In this document: positions 15,834 through 25,814 of the stretch, in pieces
Position numbering within the stretch: position 1 is the stretch's first letter
Layout of the letters: every line of letters starts with the position of its first letter
From: Alphaproteobacteria bacterium
Lineage (GTDB): Bacteria > Pseudomonadota > Alphaproteobacteria > Puniceispirillales > Puniceispirillaceae
DNA: 32,686 bases
Reading direction: 5' to 3'
Assembly (NCBI GenBank): GCA_011525265.1
Contig: WTHV01000100.1
Location: 1-32,686, forward strand
Notes under the pieces: generated by a model
Database searches by the model: none
What the model was told of the DNA's origin: nothing
Seen by the model: the letters and a program-made list of their open reading frames with translations, nothing else
Program-made: the position numbers and the translations under genes

Positions 15834-18800
15834 ATGAGCGATATTAAGAACAATCAGACATCATCATTAGACCAGCAAGCCTATCTTGCACGTCGCAAAG
15901 ATAATGAGGCATTGCTTGGCGATGCTGGCATCTACAACCCGCAAATGGAACATGATAATTGTGGTGTGGGTTTTGTTGCAGCAGTGGATGGTAAGCCATC
16001 TCGTGCGGTTGTATCTGCCGCTATTGAGGCGTTGCAGTCAATCTGGCACAGAGGCGCGGTTGATGCTGATGGTATGACAGGCGATGGCGCTGGTATTCAT
16101 ATTGCTATTCCACGCGATTTCTTTATCGAGCATATTGCCAGAACAGGTCATAAGGATAATGGCGATAAATTGGCTGTGGGCATGGTGTTCTTGCCGCGCC
16201 AAGATTTAAGCGAGCAAGAGACTTGCCGCTGTATTGTGGAACAGGAAATTTTGGCAAAAGGCTATCAGATTTATGGCTGGCGCCAAGTGCCAACCGATAC
16301 AACAGCGCTTGGCCAAAAGGCGATGGCAACACGCCCAGAGATTGAACAGATTATGTTCTCTATGCCTGTTGACCTCTCAGAAGAAGAAGCAGAGCGCCAA
16401 TTATTTATCATTCGCCGCCGTATCGAAGAAGCAGTCTTGCGCGCACAGGTTACTGATTTTTATGTCTGCTCTTTATCAACACGTTCTATCATCTATAAGG
16501 GTATGTTCTTGGCAGAGCAGGTAACAGCTTTTTATCCTGATTTGCTTGATGAGCGCTTTATTTCCGATTTTGCGGTTTATCACCAGCGTTACTCGACAAA
16601 CACATTCCCAACATGGCGCCTTGCACAGCCATTTCGCGTGCTTGCCCATAATGGTGAAATTAATACGGTTCGCGGCAATATGAATTGGATGGCGTGCCAT
16701 GAAGATAGAATGCAAAGCGATCTTTTTGGCCAATCTGTTGAAGAGATTAAGCCAATCATTGCCAAAGGCTCATCAGATTCAGCCGCGCTTGATTCTGTTT
16801 TTGAGTTAATGCTGCATGGTGGTCGTGATTTGCCGATGGTTAAGACTATGATGATTCCGCAAGCCATTGATGTGGATGGCGGCTCTGACTTAGCTGAACT
16901 TTATGCTTATTGTAACGCTGTGATGGAACCATGGGATGGGCCTGCTGCGATTGCCGCTTTCTCAGGTGATTGGGCCATTGGCGGCACTGACCGTAATGGT
17001 TTGCGCCCGATGCGCTATACGCTTACCAATACAGGTCTTCTTATTGCAGGTTCAGAGACAGGCATGGTGGTTGTTCCTGAGAGTGAGATTATCGAGCGTG
17101 GCCGCCTTGGGCCTGGTGAGATGATTGGCGTCAATTTGGCTGAAGGCCGCCTGATGCATGATAAGGAAATTAAGGATAACCTAAAGACTCGCTCTAATTG
17201 GGGTGAGTGGGTTGGCCGTTCAGAGAAAATGGATGCGCTATTGGCAAAGGCGAAAAGCTCAAAGCTTGATTTGCCAGATGCTGATACATTGCGCCGCCGC
17301 CAGCTTTTGGCAGGCTGGACACTCGAAGATATGGAATTGCTTCTTCAGCCAATGGCAGAAGGTGGCAAAGAGGCGACAGGCTCAATGGGTGATGATGCGC
17401 CATTGGCAGTGCTATCAAGCAATTATCGCGGTCTACATCATTTCTTCCGTCAGAATTTCTCACAAGTCACAAATCCGCCAATTGATAGTTTACGTGAACG
17501 TCATGTGATGACTTTGCGCACACGTCTTGGCAATTTGGGCAATATCTTGGATGAAGCGCCAGAGCAATGTGATCATTTGCTGTTGAATTCGCCAATTCTA
17601 ACAAATGCCGAATATGCGGCATTGGTCTCTCATCTTGGGACGAAGGCTGCCGTTATTGATTGTACCTATGATGCGGCGGATGGTGATGATGGGTTGAGCA
17701 AGGCGCTTGACCGTATTCAAGAGGAATCAGAAACAGCTGTGCGCGGTGGTTGTGAGCATATTATGCTGACAGATGCTGGCGCTGATGCAAGCCGTCTTCC
17801 TATCCCTATGATTTTGGCGACAGGCGCGGTTCACTCACATCTTGTGCGTGAACAGCTTCGTACATTTGCGTCTGTGAATGTCTCATCTGGTGAATGTTTG
17901 GATGTGCATCATTTTGCGGTTTTGGTCGGGGTTGGTGCAACAACCATCAATGCCTATTTGGCAGAATGGACGATTGTTGAGCGTATGGAAAAAGGCCTGC
18001 TTGAAGGGCTGACACGTTCACAAGCAATGGCGAATTTCAAAAAGGCTATCGAAGATGGTCTGCTGAAGATTATGTCTAAGATGGGCATTTCTGTTATCGC
18101 CTCTTATCGTGGTGGCTATAATTTTGAAGCGCTTGGCCTCTCACGTTCGCTTGTTGCAAAATATTTCCCACCAATGACATCACGCATTAGTGGTCTTGGC
18201 CTGAGCGGGATTCAATCTCGTATGCGCCAGATGCATGAAAAAGCCTTTGGTGGTGAAGCGTCATTCTTGCCTGTTGGTGGCTTGTTGCGTTACCGCAAAT
18301 CAGGCGAGCGTCATGCCTTTGATGGGCAGATGATCCATGCCATGCAACATGCTTGTAATACGGGCTCTTATGATAGCTGGAAGAAATATGTCGGTATTGT
18401 CAGCCGCCAAGGTCCTGTGAACTTGCGTGACTTGCTTGATTTCACATCAGACGTAACGGCCATTCGCGTAGAGGATGTTGAATCAATTACCGAGATCAGA
18501 AAGCGCCTTGTCGCACCTGGTATCTCGCTTGGCGCTCTGAGCCCTGAAGCGCATGAGACACTCTCTATTGCGATGAATCGTATTGGGGCAAAGTCTGATT
18601 CAGGCGAAGGGGGTGAAGACCCAGAACGCTTTAAGTTGCGCGCCAATGGTGATAACCCATCAAGCGCGATTAAACAGGTTGCCTCTGGTCGTTTTGGTGT
18701 AACAGCTGAATATCTCAATAATTGCCAAGAGCTTGAAATTAAGGTCGCACAAGGCGCAAAGCCAGGCGAGGGCGGCCAATTACCAGGTATTAAGGTGAAT

Positions 18801-20393
18801 GAGATTATCGCAAAATTGCGTCACTCAACACCTGGCGTGACTCTCATCTCACCACCACCACACCATGATATTTACTCTATCGAGGATTTGGCACAGCTTA
18901 TCTATGATTTGAAGCAGATAAATCCAGAAGCGCGTGTGTGCGTGAAGCTGGTTGCGTCAACAGGTATCGGCACGATTGCTGCTGGTGTGGCAAAGGCCAA
19001 AGCTGATACGATTTTGATTTCTGGTCATGGTGGCGGTACGGGTGCAAGCCCACAATCATCAATCAAGCACGCTGGTATGCCGTGGGAGATTGGCCTATCA
19101 GAAGTGCATCAGGTTCTCTCGATGAATGATTTGCGGGACAAGGTTGTCTTGCGCACAGATGGCGGCTTAAAGACTGGTCGCGATATCGTTATGGCGGCAA
19201 TGCTAGGCGCGGATGAATATGGTATTGGCACCTCAGCGCTTGTCGCGATGGGCTGTATTATGGTCCGCCAATGTCACTCAAACACCTGCCCTGTGGGTGT
19301 CTGTACACAGCGCGAAGATCTGCGTGATAAATTTGAAGGCACGCCTGATAAGGTTGTTCAGCTCTTCACACATGTGGCAGAAGAGGTTCGTGAAATCCTA
19401 GCGTCTCTTGGCTTTAATTCTATTCAAGAGGTCATCGGCCGCACAGATTTGCTATCACAGGTCTCACGCGGTGATGCGGCGCTTGATGATTTGGATTTGA
19501 ACCCTATCCTTGTGCAAGCCATTACAACAGGTAAGCGTGGCGGTGATATCAAAGCCGCTCGTGTTGAAGTGCCAGATACACTTGATGCGCAAATTGTGAC
19601 AGATGCACAAACAGCGCTTGAGACAGGTGGTAAGATGCAATTATCTTACAATATCGAAAATACGCAACGTGCTATCGGAACACGCTTATCATCGCATATT
19701 GTCCGCCGCTTTGGCATGACAGGTCTGCCTGAAGGGCAAGTGAATGTTAGGTTGCGTGGCCCTGCTGGCCAGTCACTTGGTGCTTTTGCGGTTCAAGGTC
19801 TGCGTTTGGATATTATCGGTGATGCCAATGATTATGTGGGCAAGGGTCTCTCTGGTGGCATGATTACCGTACGCCCATCAGTCGGCGCAAATTTTGTCGC
19901 TTCGCAAAATACCATCATTGGGAATACCGTGCTTTATGGCGCCACATCAGGCACATTACTTGCCGCTGGTCAGGCAGGTGAACGTCTTTGTGTCCGTAAC
20001 TCTGGGGCAACAGCCATTGTTGAGGGGTGTGGCTCAAACGGATGTGAATATATGACAGGTGGTGAGGTTGTCATCCTAGGTGAGGTTGGCTCTAACTTTG
20101 GCGCTGGCATGACAGGGGGTATGGGCTTTATCTATGATGAAGCTGGCACCTTTATGGATAAGGCTAATCAGGAAACCTTGCATATCACACGTATCTCAAC
20201 TGATTATTGGGCAGATCACCTCAAAGCGTTGGTAGAATTACACGCAAATGAAACTGAATCTGCCTCAGCGAAAGCGTTGTTGAATGTATGGAATAAGGCC
20301 GTTGGGCATTTCTGGCATGTTGTGCCAAAAGAAATCCTATCGAAATTGCCGCACGCGCTTGATGAGTCAGATGAGATGAGGAATGCCGGTTAA
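15834..20393 (+). CDS. gltB: Glutamate synthase [NADPH] large subunit
   Basis: GltB hydrolyses glutamine, channels ammonia and reductively aminates 2-oxoglutarate on FMN to make glutamate. The 1519 residues are close to the E. coli protein (1486). The N-terminal amidotransferase nucleophile is C43 (DNCGVGF), implying removal of a 42-residue propeptide. The FMN domain carries VKLVASTGIGTIAAGVAKAKAD and SGHGGGTGASP; the 3Fe-4S ligands lie from C1141 (GCIMVRQCHSNTCPVGVC); the C-terminal beta-helix has the GXGXG-type repeats (AGERLCVRNSGA...GCGSNGCEYMTGG). TTAAGGAGA gives a strong ribosome site. Its stop overlaps the next gene's start by 11 bases. Confidence 0.98.
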   Translation: MSDIKNNQTSSLDQQAYLARRKDNEALLGDAGIYNPQMEHDNCGVGFVAAVDGKPSRAVVSAAIEALQSIWHRGAVDADGMTGDGAGIHIAIPRDFFIEHIARTGHKDNGDKLAVGMVFLPRQDLSEQETCRCIVEQEILAKGYQIYGWRQVPTDTTALGQKAMATRPEIEQIMFSMPVDLSEEEAERQLFIIRRRIEEAVLRAQVTDFYVCSLSTRSIIYKGMFLAEQVTAFYPDLLDERFISDFAVYHQRYSTNTFPTWRLAQPFRVLAHNGEINTVRGNMNWMACHEDRMQSDLFGQSVEEIKPIIAKGSSDSAALDSVFELMLHGGRDLPMVKTMMIPQAIDVDGGSDLAELYAYCNAVMEPWDGPAAIAAFSGDWAIGGTDRNGLRPMRYTLTNTGLLIAGSETGMVVVPESEIIERGRLGPGEMIGVNLAEGRLMHDKEIKDNLKTRSNWGEWVGRSEKMDALLAKAKSSKLDLPDADTLRRRQLLAGWTLEDMELLLQPMAEGGKEATGSMGDDAPLAVLSSNYRGLHHFFRQNFSQVTNPPIDSLRERHVMTLRTRLGNLGNILDEAPEQCDHLLLNSPILTNAEYAALVSHLGTKAAVIDCTYDAADGDDGLSKALDRIQEESETAVRGGCEHIMLTDAGADASRLPIPMILATGAVHSHLVREQLRTFASVNVSSGECLDVHHFAVLVGVGATTINAYLAEWTIVERMEKGLLEGLTRSQAMANFKKAIEDGLLKIMSKMGISVIASYRGGYNFEALGLSRSLVAKYFPPMTSRISGLGLSGIQSRMRQMHEKAFGGEASFLPVGGLLRYRKSGERHAFDGQMIHAMQHACNTGSYDSWKKYVGIVSRQGPVNLRDLLDFTSDVTAIRVEDVESITEIRKRLVAPGISLGALSPEAHETLSIAMNRIGAKSDSGEGGEDPERFKLRANGDNPSSAIKQVASGRFGVTAEYLNNCQELEIKVAQGAKPGEGGQLPGIKVNEIIAKLRHSTPGVTLISPPPHHDIYSIEDLAQLIYDLKQINPEARVCVKLVASTGIGTIAAGVAKAKADTILISGHGGGTGASPQSSIKHAGMPWEIGLSEVHQVLSMNDLRDKVVLRTDGGLKTGRDIVMAAMLGADEYGIGTSALVAMGCIMVRQCHSNTCPVGVCTQREDLRDKFEGTPDKVVQLFTHVAEEVREILASLGFNSIQEVIGRTDLLSQVSRGDAALDDLDLNPILVQAITTGKRGGDIKAARVEVPDTLDAQIVTDAQTALETGGKMQLSYNIENTQRAIGTRLSSHIVRRFGMTGLPEGQVNVRLRGPAGQSLGAFAVQGLRLDIIGDANDYVGKGLSGGMITVRPSVGANFVASQNTIIGNTVLYGATSGTLLAAGQAGERLCVRNSGATAIVEGCGSNGCEYMTGGEVVILGEVGSNFGAGMTGGMGFIYDEAGTFMDKANQETLHITRISTDYWADHLKALVELHANETESASAKALLNVWNKAVGHFWHVVPKEILSKLPHALDESDEMRNAG

Positions 20394-20904
20394 GGGCGCA
20401 TTGCCCTCTGGGGTTGTGATACGCCCAGAGACAGCAGAGGATAAAGCAGCGATTGACCATGTCATCGCCGCTGCCTTTGGTGATGGCCGCTTTATGCGCT
20501 CAGTGCGTCATTTGCGCCGTGCCTCGCATGAAGCGTCATTGTCATTTGTCGTGACTTTGCAGGATAAGGTCATTGGCTCTATCCGCTATTGGCCAATCTT
20601 GGTGGGCGGTAGGACACAGCTATTGCTTGGGCCTCTTGCGGTGTTGCCCGAACATAGTGGGAAAGGCTTTGGCAAGGCGCTTGTCGCACATTCCCTTAGC
20701 GTTGCAGAAACCACATCATATGACTTCATTTTAATTTCAGGCGAGCCAGATTATTACCCGCGCTTTGGGTTTGAGCCAGCGAGCCAAGAGTTGTTCTTAT
20801 GGCCTGGATTTATTGAACCAGAAAGATTGCAGATTAAATGGCTGTCTGAAGATGCCAAGACAAAGGCGCCTGCTGCGGCACAGGCCATCTTGCCAATGTT
20901 GTAA
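20383..20904 (+). CDS. GNAT family N-acetyltransferase (YhbS/COG3153-like)
   Basis: A 173-residue acetyl-CoA-dependent acetyltransferase. The acetyl-CoA motif A reads LGPLAVLPEHSGKGFGKALV (86-105; the Q/RxxGxG/A loop appears as HSGKGFGK). The GEPDYYPRFGF segment near residue 126 is typical of the YhbS/COG3153 group. The acceptor is unknown. The ATG lies inside the last codons of gltB (11-base overlap, ATGCCGGTTAA), so its translation is probably coupled to glutamate synthase. Whether the enzyme has a task linked to glutamate is inference only. Confidence 0.88.
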   Translation: MPVKGALPSGVVIRPETAEDKAAIDHVIAAAFGDGRFMRSVRHLRRASHEASLSFVVTLQDKVIGSIRYWPILVGGRTQLLLGPLAVLPEHSGKGFGKALVAHSLSVAETTSYDFILISGEPDYYPRFGFEPASQELFLWPGFIEPERLQIKWLSEDAKTKAPAAAQAILPML

Positions 20905-20971
20905 AAATAGGTGTAATTTGACGAGTCATTGTAATTGAACGTCAATTTTCTTCTCACTTTTGTGTTGTGTC

Positions 20972-21640
20972 ATGCCGATTTTATACCATTATCCCCTTGC
21001 CCCAACATCACGCTTTATCCGTCTTGTTCTCAATGAATATAAGAGTGATGCAGAGTTGCGCGCGCTTGTACCATGGGAGCGTCATGAAGCTTTGTTGCGC
21101 ATTAATCCTGCTGGTGAACTGCCTGTGCTTGATGATGCAGCTCAGGGGGTTTATTGCGGTGCGCGTGTCATAAGTGAATGGGTAGAAGAGACGCAAACAG
21201 CGCCATTTTTGATGACAGGAACAGCTGAAGATCGCGCTGAGATAAGGCGCTTGATTGACTGGTTTGATGGCAAATTCACAAAGGAAGTTGGCGGCCCCTT
21301 ATTCCAAGAACGTATTGCAAAACGCTTTCTGCGTGGCCAAGCTGTGTCATCAGATGTTATCCGCACCGCTATCGCAAATGCGCATATTCATTTTGGCTAT
21401 TTTGACTGGCTTCTTGGCCGTCATGACTGGCTTGCCGGTGACCGTTTGACCTTGGCTGATCTCAATGGGGCGGCACATTTATCAATGCTTGATTATTTCG
21501 GTGATGTTGATTGGCAGAAATATCCTGACCTTAAGACATGGTATATGAAGATGAAATCACGCCCCTCTTTTCGCCCGCTTTTGGCAGATAGGCTTGTCGG
21601 GATGCCGCCTGCCAAAGATTATGCAGAGCTTGATTTCTAA
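20972..21640 (+). CDS. Glutathione S-transferase family protein
   Basis: A 222-residue two-domain GST. The thioredoxin-like N-terminal half starts with ILYHYPLAPTSRFIRLVLNEY and has the cis-proline region NPAGELPVLDD; the all-alpha C-terminal half contains WLAGDRLTLADLNGAAHLSML (the family N-capping box and hydrophobic staple). A serine or tyrosine near the N-terminus (Y or S in YPLAPTSR) may activate glutathione. The start is the ATG at 20972; a TTG at 20960 is in frame but adds four residues before the first strand. There is no clear ribosome site. The gene is convergent with the alpha/beta hydrolase, five bases away. Confidence 0.9.
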   Translation: MPILYHYPLAPTSRFIRLVLNEYKSDAELRALVPWERHEALLRINPAGELPVLDDAAQGVYCGARVISEWVEETQTAPFLMTGTAEDRAEIRRLIDWFDGKFTKEVGGPLFQERIAKRFLRGQAVSSDVIRTAIANAHIHFGYFDWLLGRHDWLAGDRLTLADLNGAAHLSMLDYFGDVDWQKYPDLKTWYMKMKSRPSFRPLLADRLVGMPPAKDYAELDF

Positions 21641-21645
21641 AATCT

Positions 21646-22401
21646 CTATGATGGGTCTGCAAGCAGGCTTTCAAGGCTGTGAATAATCATCGCAATTTCT
21701 TCATCAGACGAAAAACGATGGCCTGAGGCTTTGACCAAATTTATGTGAACATTATCTGATGAGACAATTTCTGCAATGGCACAAGCGGTCTGCCATGGCA
21801 CCTCATGATCTGCCATGCCTTGATGCAAGATAATAGAGCAGGTGATCTCCAAGGGTTTGTCAAGAAGCAGATTATCTCTACCATCTGTTATCAGCGTGTA
21901 GGGATAGATAACATCCTCATCCGCATAAGGGTTTGGCAGAGCTATCTGCCCTGTCTGCGCCATCTCCTCTTGCTGATCAGCGCTCAGATTTTGCCAAATT
22001 AATGTTTCAGTGAAATCAGGTGCGGCGGCAATGCCTATCAGGCCAGCCATTTTATGCGGGTTTGCTTTGGCAAGGTTGAGCATAATCCACCCGCCAAGTG
22101 ATGAGCCAACCAAAATCACCTTATCATCTGCAAGCTTTTCCAAAATATCAGTCGCGTCTTTTGTCCAAGAGCTGATGGTGCCATCAAGAAACGCACCTGA
22201 GCTAAGCCCATGGCCTGTATAATCAAAACGCAAAAAAGCGCGCCCTGCCTTGAGGCAATAATCTGCTAATGCTTGTGCTTTGGAGCCAAACATATCTGAG
22301 CCGTGACCGCTTAGAAACACAATGAGCGGCCCTGTGCCCTGATGAAGCTGATAGGCTAATCTTCTGCCATCATCAAAAGTGAGATATTTTGTTTCCATCA
22401 T
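21646..22401 (-). CDS. Alpha/beta hydrolase (ABHD10-like serine esterase/thioesterase)
   Basis: A 251-residue alpha/beta hydrolase. The nucleophile elbow is GSSLG (99-103, S101), and the acid and base would be D198 (GMADHEVPW) and H228 (ASGHRFS). The early strand LIVFLSGHGSDMFGSKA and FLRFDYTGHGLSSG match proteins related to human ABHD10, a (thio)esterase. The substrate is unknown. The start is taken at the ATG at 22401, with AAAGG upstream; the frame also has an ATG at 22419, which would fall in the likely promoter of the divergent gene, and another at 22398. Confidence 0.88.
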   Translation of the reverse strand: MMETKYLTFDDGRRLAYQLHQGTGPLIVFLSGHGSDMFGSKAQALADYCLKAGRAFLRFDYTGHGLSSGAFLDGTISSWTKDATDILEKLADDKVILVGSSLGGWIMLNLAKANPHKMAGLIGIAAAPDFTETLIWQNLSADQQEEMAQTGQIALPNPYADEDVIYPYTLITDGRDNLLLDKPLEITCSIILHQGMADHEVPWQTACAIAEIVSSDNVHINLVKASGHRFSSDEEIAMIIHSLESLLADPS

Positions 22402-22411
22402 GGCTAAGCCT

Positions 22412-22440
22412 TTGTGCATTAGGTTAATGAGTGCTATAAT
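22412..22440 (+). promoter_or_regulatory. Candidate promoter for the GT4 glycosyltransferase gene
   Basis: A perfect TATAAT (22435-22440) stands 17 bases after TTGTGC (22412-22417), which matches the -35 consensus in three positions. Transcription would begin near 22447, which favours the ATG at 22494 as the start of the downstream protein. Confidence 0.4.
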
Positions 22441-22493
22441 CGCGCCACTTGTTATTCATGTTATTATTCATGCCCTTTTTTGGTTCCCAATCA

Positions 22494-23684
22494 ATGTCAA
22501 AATTCAGCTTCTCAAAATCTATTTCATCTGCCGCAGATGAAATGCGCCAACCGGTTGTTGCTCAAGTCCTGCCAGAATTGCATTTGGGCGGGGTGGAGCG
22601 TGGCACGGTTGAAGTCGCAAAGGCTGTTATTGCGGCAGGTGGCAAGGCTGTGGTGATAAGCAATGGTGGTCAGTTAGAAGTGCAATTGCAACGCATTGGC
22701 GCAACGCATGTAAAATTACCTGTCCATTCAAAAAACCCGTTGAAATGGGGCGGGATTCGTCGTGATGTCAAAAAAGCATTGATGGAGCATGGGGCTGATA
22801 TTGTCCATGTGCGCTCTCGTGCGCCGGCATGGATAGCCCTGCCTGCCGCTAAAGCGCTTGGGCTTGCTACCATATCGACGATTCATGGGAAATTTGGCAC
22901 CACAAGCTTTTTCAAACGCCGCTATAATGCAAAATTGCTAAGTGCTGATCATGTGATTGCTATTTCACATTTTATCAAATCACAGATTGAAACCCATTTC
23001 CGCAAATATGATGTGACAGACAAATTAACGGTCATTCATCGTGGCGTTGATGATGGTTATTTTGATGCAAGCGCAGTCAAACAAGGGCGCACGATCAATG
23101 AGGCTGTGCGCCTTGCTCTGCCAGATGATAAGCCTGTTGTGATGATGCCAGCACGCCCAACAGCGTGGAAAGGGCATGAAATATTGCTTCGTGCGGTTGC
23201 CAAAATGCCTGAGCGTGATTTCACCCTTGTTTTGCTTGGTATTGTGGGCGCACAGGATAAATTTTATCAGCATATTGAAGGTCTTGTGCGTCAATTGGGT
23301 CTTGAATCAATGGTGCGACTTGCTGCGGCATCAAAAGATATGCCTGCGGCCATGATGCTTGCTGATGTGGTGGTTATGCCATCGATTGAACCAGAACCCT
23401 TTGGGCGTGTTGCGATTGAGGCACAAGCTATGGGACGGCCAGTTGTGGCATTTGATCATGGCGGCGCGTGCGAATCTATCACTGATGGGGAAACAGGCTA
23501 TTTAGCGACGCCGCAAGATGCCAAGAATTTAGGTGAGAAGATTGCCCAAGCGCTTGCCCTTGGGCCACGTCAGCGCAAAAAATTTGCCGCCACTGCACGA
23601 AACCATATTGAGGCGTCATTTACGGTCGATACCATGTGCGCCCAAACAATCGCACTCTATGATGCGTGCTTGAAGAAAAACTAA
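22494..23684 (+). CDS. Glycosyltransferase family 4 (GT-B fold)
   Basis: A 396-residue retaining GT-B transferase. The N-terminal acceptor domain has VLPELHLGGVERGTVEVAKA, the glycine-rich loop typical of GT4 enzymes. The donor domain has MPARPTAWKGHEILLRAVAKM and the EPEPFGRVAIEAQAMGRPVVA segment, where the two glutamates of the E-x7-E motif bind the nucleotide sugar. The donor and acceptor are unknown; lipopolysaccharide-core or capsule roles are typical. The start is taken at the ATG at 22494; in-frame TTG 22449 and other ATGs upstream would add a short hydrophobic N-terminus and lie close to the predicted transcription start. No strong ribosome site is visible. Confidence 0.88.
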   Translation: MSKFSFSKSISSAADEMRQPVVAQVLPELHLGGVERGTVEVAKAVIAAGGKAVVISNGGQLEVQLQRIGATHVKLPVHSKNPLKWGGIRRDVKKALMEHGADIVHVRSRAPAWIALPAAKALGLATISTIHGKFGTTSFFKRRYNAKLLSADHVIAISHFIKSQIETHFRKYDVTDKLTVIHRGVDDGYFDASAVKQGRTINEAVRLALPDDKPVVMMPARPTAWKGHEILLRAVAKMPERDFTLVLLGIVGAQDKFYQHIEGLVRQLGLESMVRLAAASKDMPAAMMLADVVVMPSIEPEPFGRVAIEAQAMGRPVVAFDHGGACESITDGETGYLATPQDAKNLGEKIAQALALGPRQRKKFAATARNHIEASFTVDTMCAQTIALYDACLKKN

Positions 23685-23772
23685 CCCTGACTTGTGTTAT
23701 GCGCCTAATTTTTATAGATTACGGGCCATATAAGATACGGGTTCTCGCTCTAACAACGGAATTACAACAATA

Positions 23773-25698
23773 ATGCCAGCAATTTCACTGCCTGATGGCT
23801 CAGTAAAAGAATTTGAAAATGCCGTAACACCTTATGAGGTTGCAGCCTCAATTGGTGCAGGTCTTGCAAAGGCGGCTATGGGCGCTTTTGTAGATGATGG
23901 TGCGTGGGATTTAACACGTCCGATTGAAACAGATGCCGCACTTCGTCTCGTCACAAATCGCGATGAAGAAGCCCTAGAGCTGGTTCGTCATGATTGTGCG
24001 CATATTATGGCTGAGGCCGTGTTGGAACTTTTCCCAGAAACACAAGTGACAATTGGCCCTGCGATTGAAAATGGCTTCTATTATGATTTCTTCCGGAAAG
24101 AGTCATTTACGCCAGAAGACCTTGAAGCCATTGAAAAGCGTATGCATGAGATTGTTGACCGTGATGAAGAGATCATCCGCGGTACTTGGACAAGAGATGA
24201 AGCTGTCGCCTTTTATAAAGAGCGCAACGAGCCCTTTAAGGTTGAGCTTGTCGAGGCTATCCCACAGGGCGAGACTGTCAGCCATTACACACAAGGTGCC
24301 TTTATCGATTTATGCCGCGGCCCTCACTTGCCATCAACTGGCAGAGCCGGTCATGCCTTTAAATTGATGAAAGTCGCTGGCGCTTATTGGCGTGGTGATT
24401 CGAATAACCCCATGTTACAGCGCATCTATGGCACAGCATGGCTGACAGAAAAAGACCTTGCGGCGCATTTGCATATGCTTGAAGAAGCTGAAAAGCGTGA
24501 TCACAGAAAGCTTGGCCGCGCGCTTGATTTCTTCCATATGCAAGAAGAAGCGACAGGGTCTGTGTTCTGGCATCCGCGCGGGTGGGTGTTATATCGTGAG
24601 ATTGAACAATATATGCGCCGCCGTCTTGATGCGGCAGGCTATCATGAGGTGAAAACACCACAATTGATTGACCGCTCTTTGTGGGAAGCCTCAGGGCATT
24701 GGGATAAATTTGGTGAGAATATGTTCACTGCCCATTCCGAAGATGACCGCACTTTGGCTCTAAAGCCCATGAATTGCCCGGGTCATGTGCAAATTTATCG
24801 CCAAGGTGTGAAATCCTATCGTGACCTGCCAATGCGTATGGCGGAATTTGGCAGCTGTCATCGTAATGAGCCATCTGGTGCCTTGCATGGTATTATGCGT
24901 GTGCGTGCCTTTACCCAAGATGATGCCCATATTTTCTGTACCGAAGATCAAATCACATCAGAATCAGTGGCCTTTTGTAGCTTGCTTCAAGATATCTATA
25001 AAGATTTCGGCTTTAGTGAAGTGCGGGTGAAATTCTCTGACCGCCCTGATGTACGTGCAGGCGAAGATGCTGTTTGGGATAAGGCAGAAGCCGCGCTGAC
25101 AGATGCCACCAAGGCTGCTGGTCTTGAGACAAAATTAAACCCAGGTGAGGGGGCCTTTTATGGCCCGAAATTGGAATTTGTCCTAACAGATGCGATTGGC
25201 CGTGATTGGCAATGTGGTACCTTGCAGGTGGATTTTGTACTGCCAGAACGCCTTGATGCGGAATATGTCGGTGAAGATGGCAATCGTCATCGCCCTGTGA
25301 TGCTGCACCGTGCGATTTTGGGCTCTATGGAGCGTTGGATCGGCATTTTGATTGAGCAATATTCTGGCCGCATGCCCTTATGGCTATCGCCTGTTCAGAT
25401 TGTTGTTGCCCCTATCACAGCGGCGGCAAATGACTATGCTGATGCGGTTGTGGAAGCAGCAAAAGATGCAGGTCTTCGTGTTGAAATTGACACAAGAAAT
25501 GAAAAGATTGGCTATAAGATTAGAGAGCATAGCACTGGCAAAATTCCTGTTATCATCGCAGTTGGTGAGCGTGAGGCAGAGGCTGGCACAGTGGCTATTC
25601 GACGCCTTGGTTCGCAAGATCAGACGATTTTACCTTTGGCACAAGCTATCGCTGAGATTGCAGAAGAGGCTATTGCACCTGATTTGCGCAAAAACTAG
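23773..25698 (+). CDS. thrS: Threonyl-tRNA synthetase
   Basis: ThrRS charges tRNA-Thr and edits mischarged Ser-tRNA. The 641 residues match E. coli (642). The N-terminal TGS domain spans about 1-62. The editing domain has all its key residues (H73 and H77 in HDCAH, C181 and H185 in CRGPH). The class II core has zinc ligand C335 in MNCPGH, motif 2 with SCHRNEPSG and AFTQDDAHIF, and VMLHRAILGSMER as motif 3; the anticodon-binding domain closes the protein. The ATG follows a weak ribosome site. The order thrS-infC-rpmI-rplT-pheS-pheT is the classical translation cluster. Confidence 0.98.
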   Translation: MPAISLPDGSVKEFENAVTPYEVAASIGAGLAKAAMGAFVDDGAWDLTRPIETDAALRLVTNRDEEALELVRHDCAHIMAEAVLELFPETQVTIGPAIENGFYYDFFRKESFTPEDLEAIEKRMHEIVDRDEEIIRGTWTRDEAVAFYKERNEPFKVELVEAIPQGETVSHYTQGAFIDLCRGPHLPSTGRAGHAFKLMKVAGAYWRGDSNNPMLQRIYGTAWLTEKDLAAHLHMLEEAEKRDHRKLGRALDFFHMQEEATGSVFWHPRGWVLYREIEQYMRRRLDAAGYHEVKTPQLIDRSLWEASGHWDKFGENMFTAHSEDDRTLALKPMNCPGHVQIYRQGVKSYRDLPMRMAEFGSCHRNEPSGALHGIMRVRAFTQDDAHIFCTEDQITSESVAFCSLLQDIYKDFGFSEVRVKFSDRPDVRAGEDAVWDKAEAALTDATKAAGLETKLNPGEGAFYGPKLEFVLTDAIGRDWQCGTLQVDFVLPERLDAEYVGEDGNRHRPVMLHRAILGSMERWIGILIEQYSGRMPLWLSPVQIVVAPITAAANDYADAVVEAAKDAGLRVEIDTRNEKIGYKIREHSTGKIPVIIAVGEREAEAGTVAIRRLGSQDQTILPLAQAIAEIAEEAIAPDLRKN

Positions 25699-25800
25699 CG
25701 CGTTTGCTTGAGTTTTGTCAAAATTAAGACTAAAGATAAAAACGCATGATGAAATACCACTAAGAGGGTATAAGACATTATGCGAGTTGAACTGATATAT

Positions 25801-25814
25801 AGGAGAGTTTCATA
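25801..25814 (+). promoter_or_regulatory. infC: Shine-Dalgarno and AUA start codon of infC
   Basis: AGGAG (25801-25805) is six bases before ATA (25812-25814). The frame then reads IARSRQDAMPANSGPRINE. A stop codon (TAG, 25800-25802) in the same frame closes it just upstream. The first ATG, at 25836, has no purine-rich site. Non-AUG starts are known for infC and underlie IF3 autoregulation. Confidence 0.75.

Noticed and set aside
15834..20393. Several shorter frames on both strands within gltB
   Set aside because: They are shadows of a single uninterrupted 1519-residue protein with all its family motifs.
20918..20945. TTGACG/CGTCAA inverted repeat after the GNAT gene
   Set aside because: Only six pairs around a 16-base loop with a short T tract; too weak to call a terminator.
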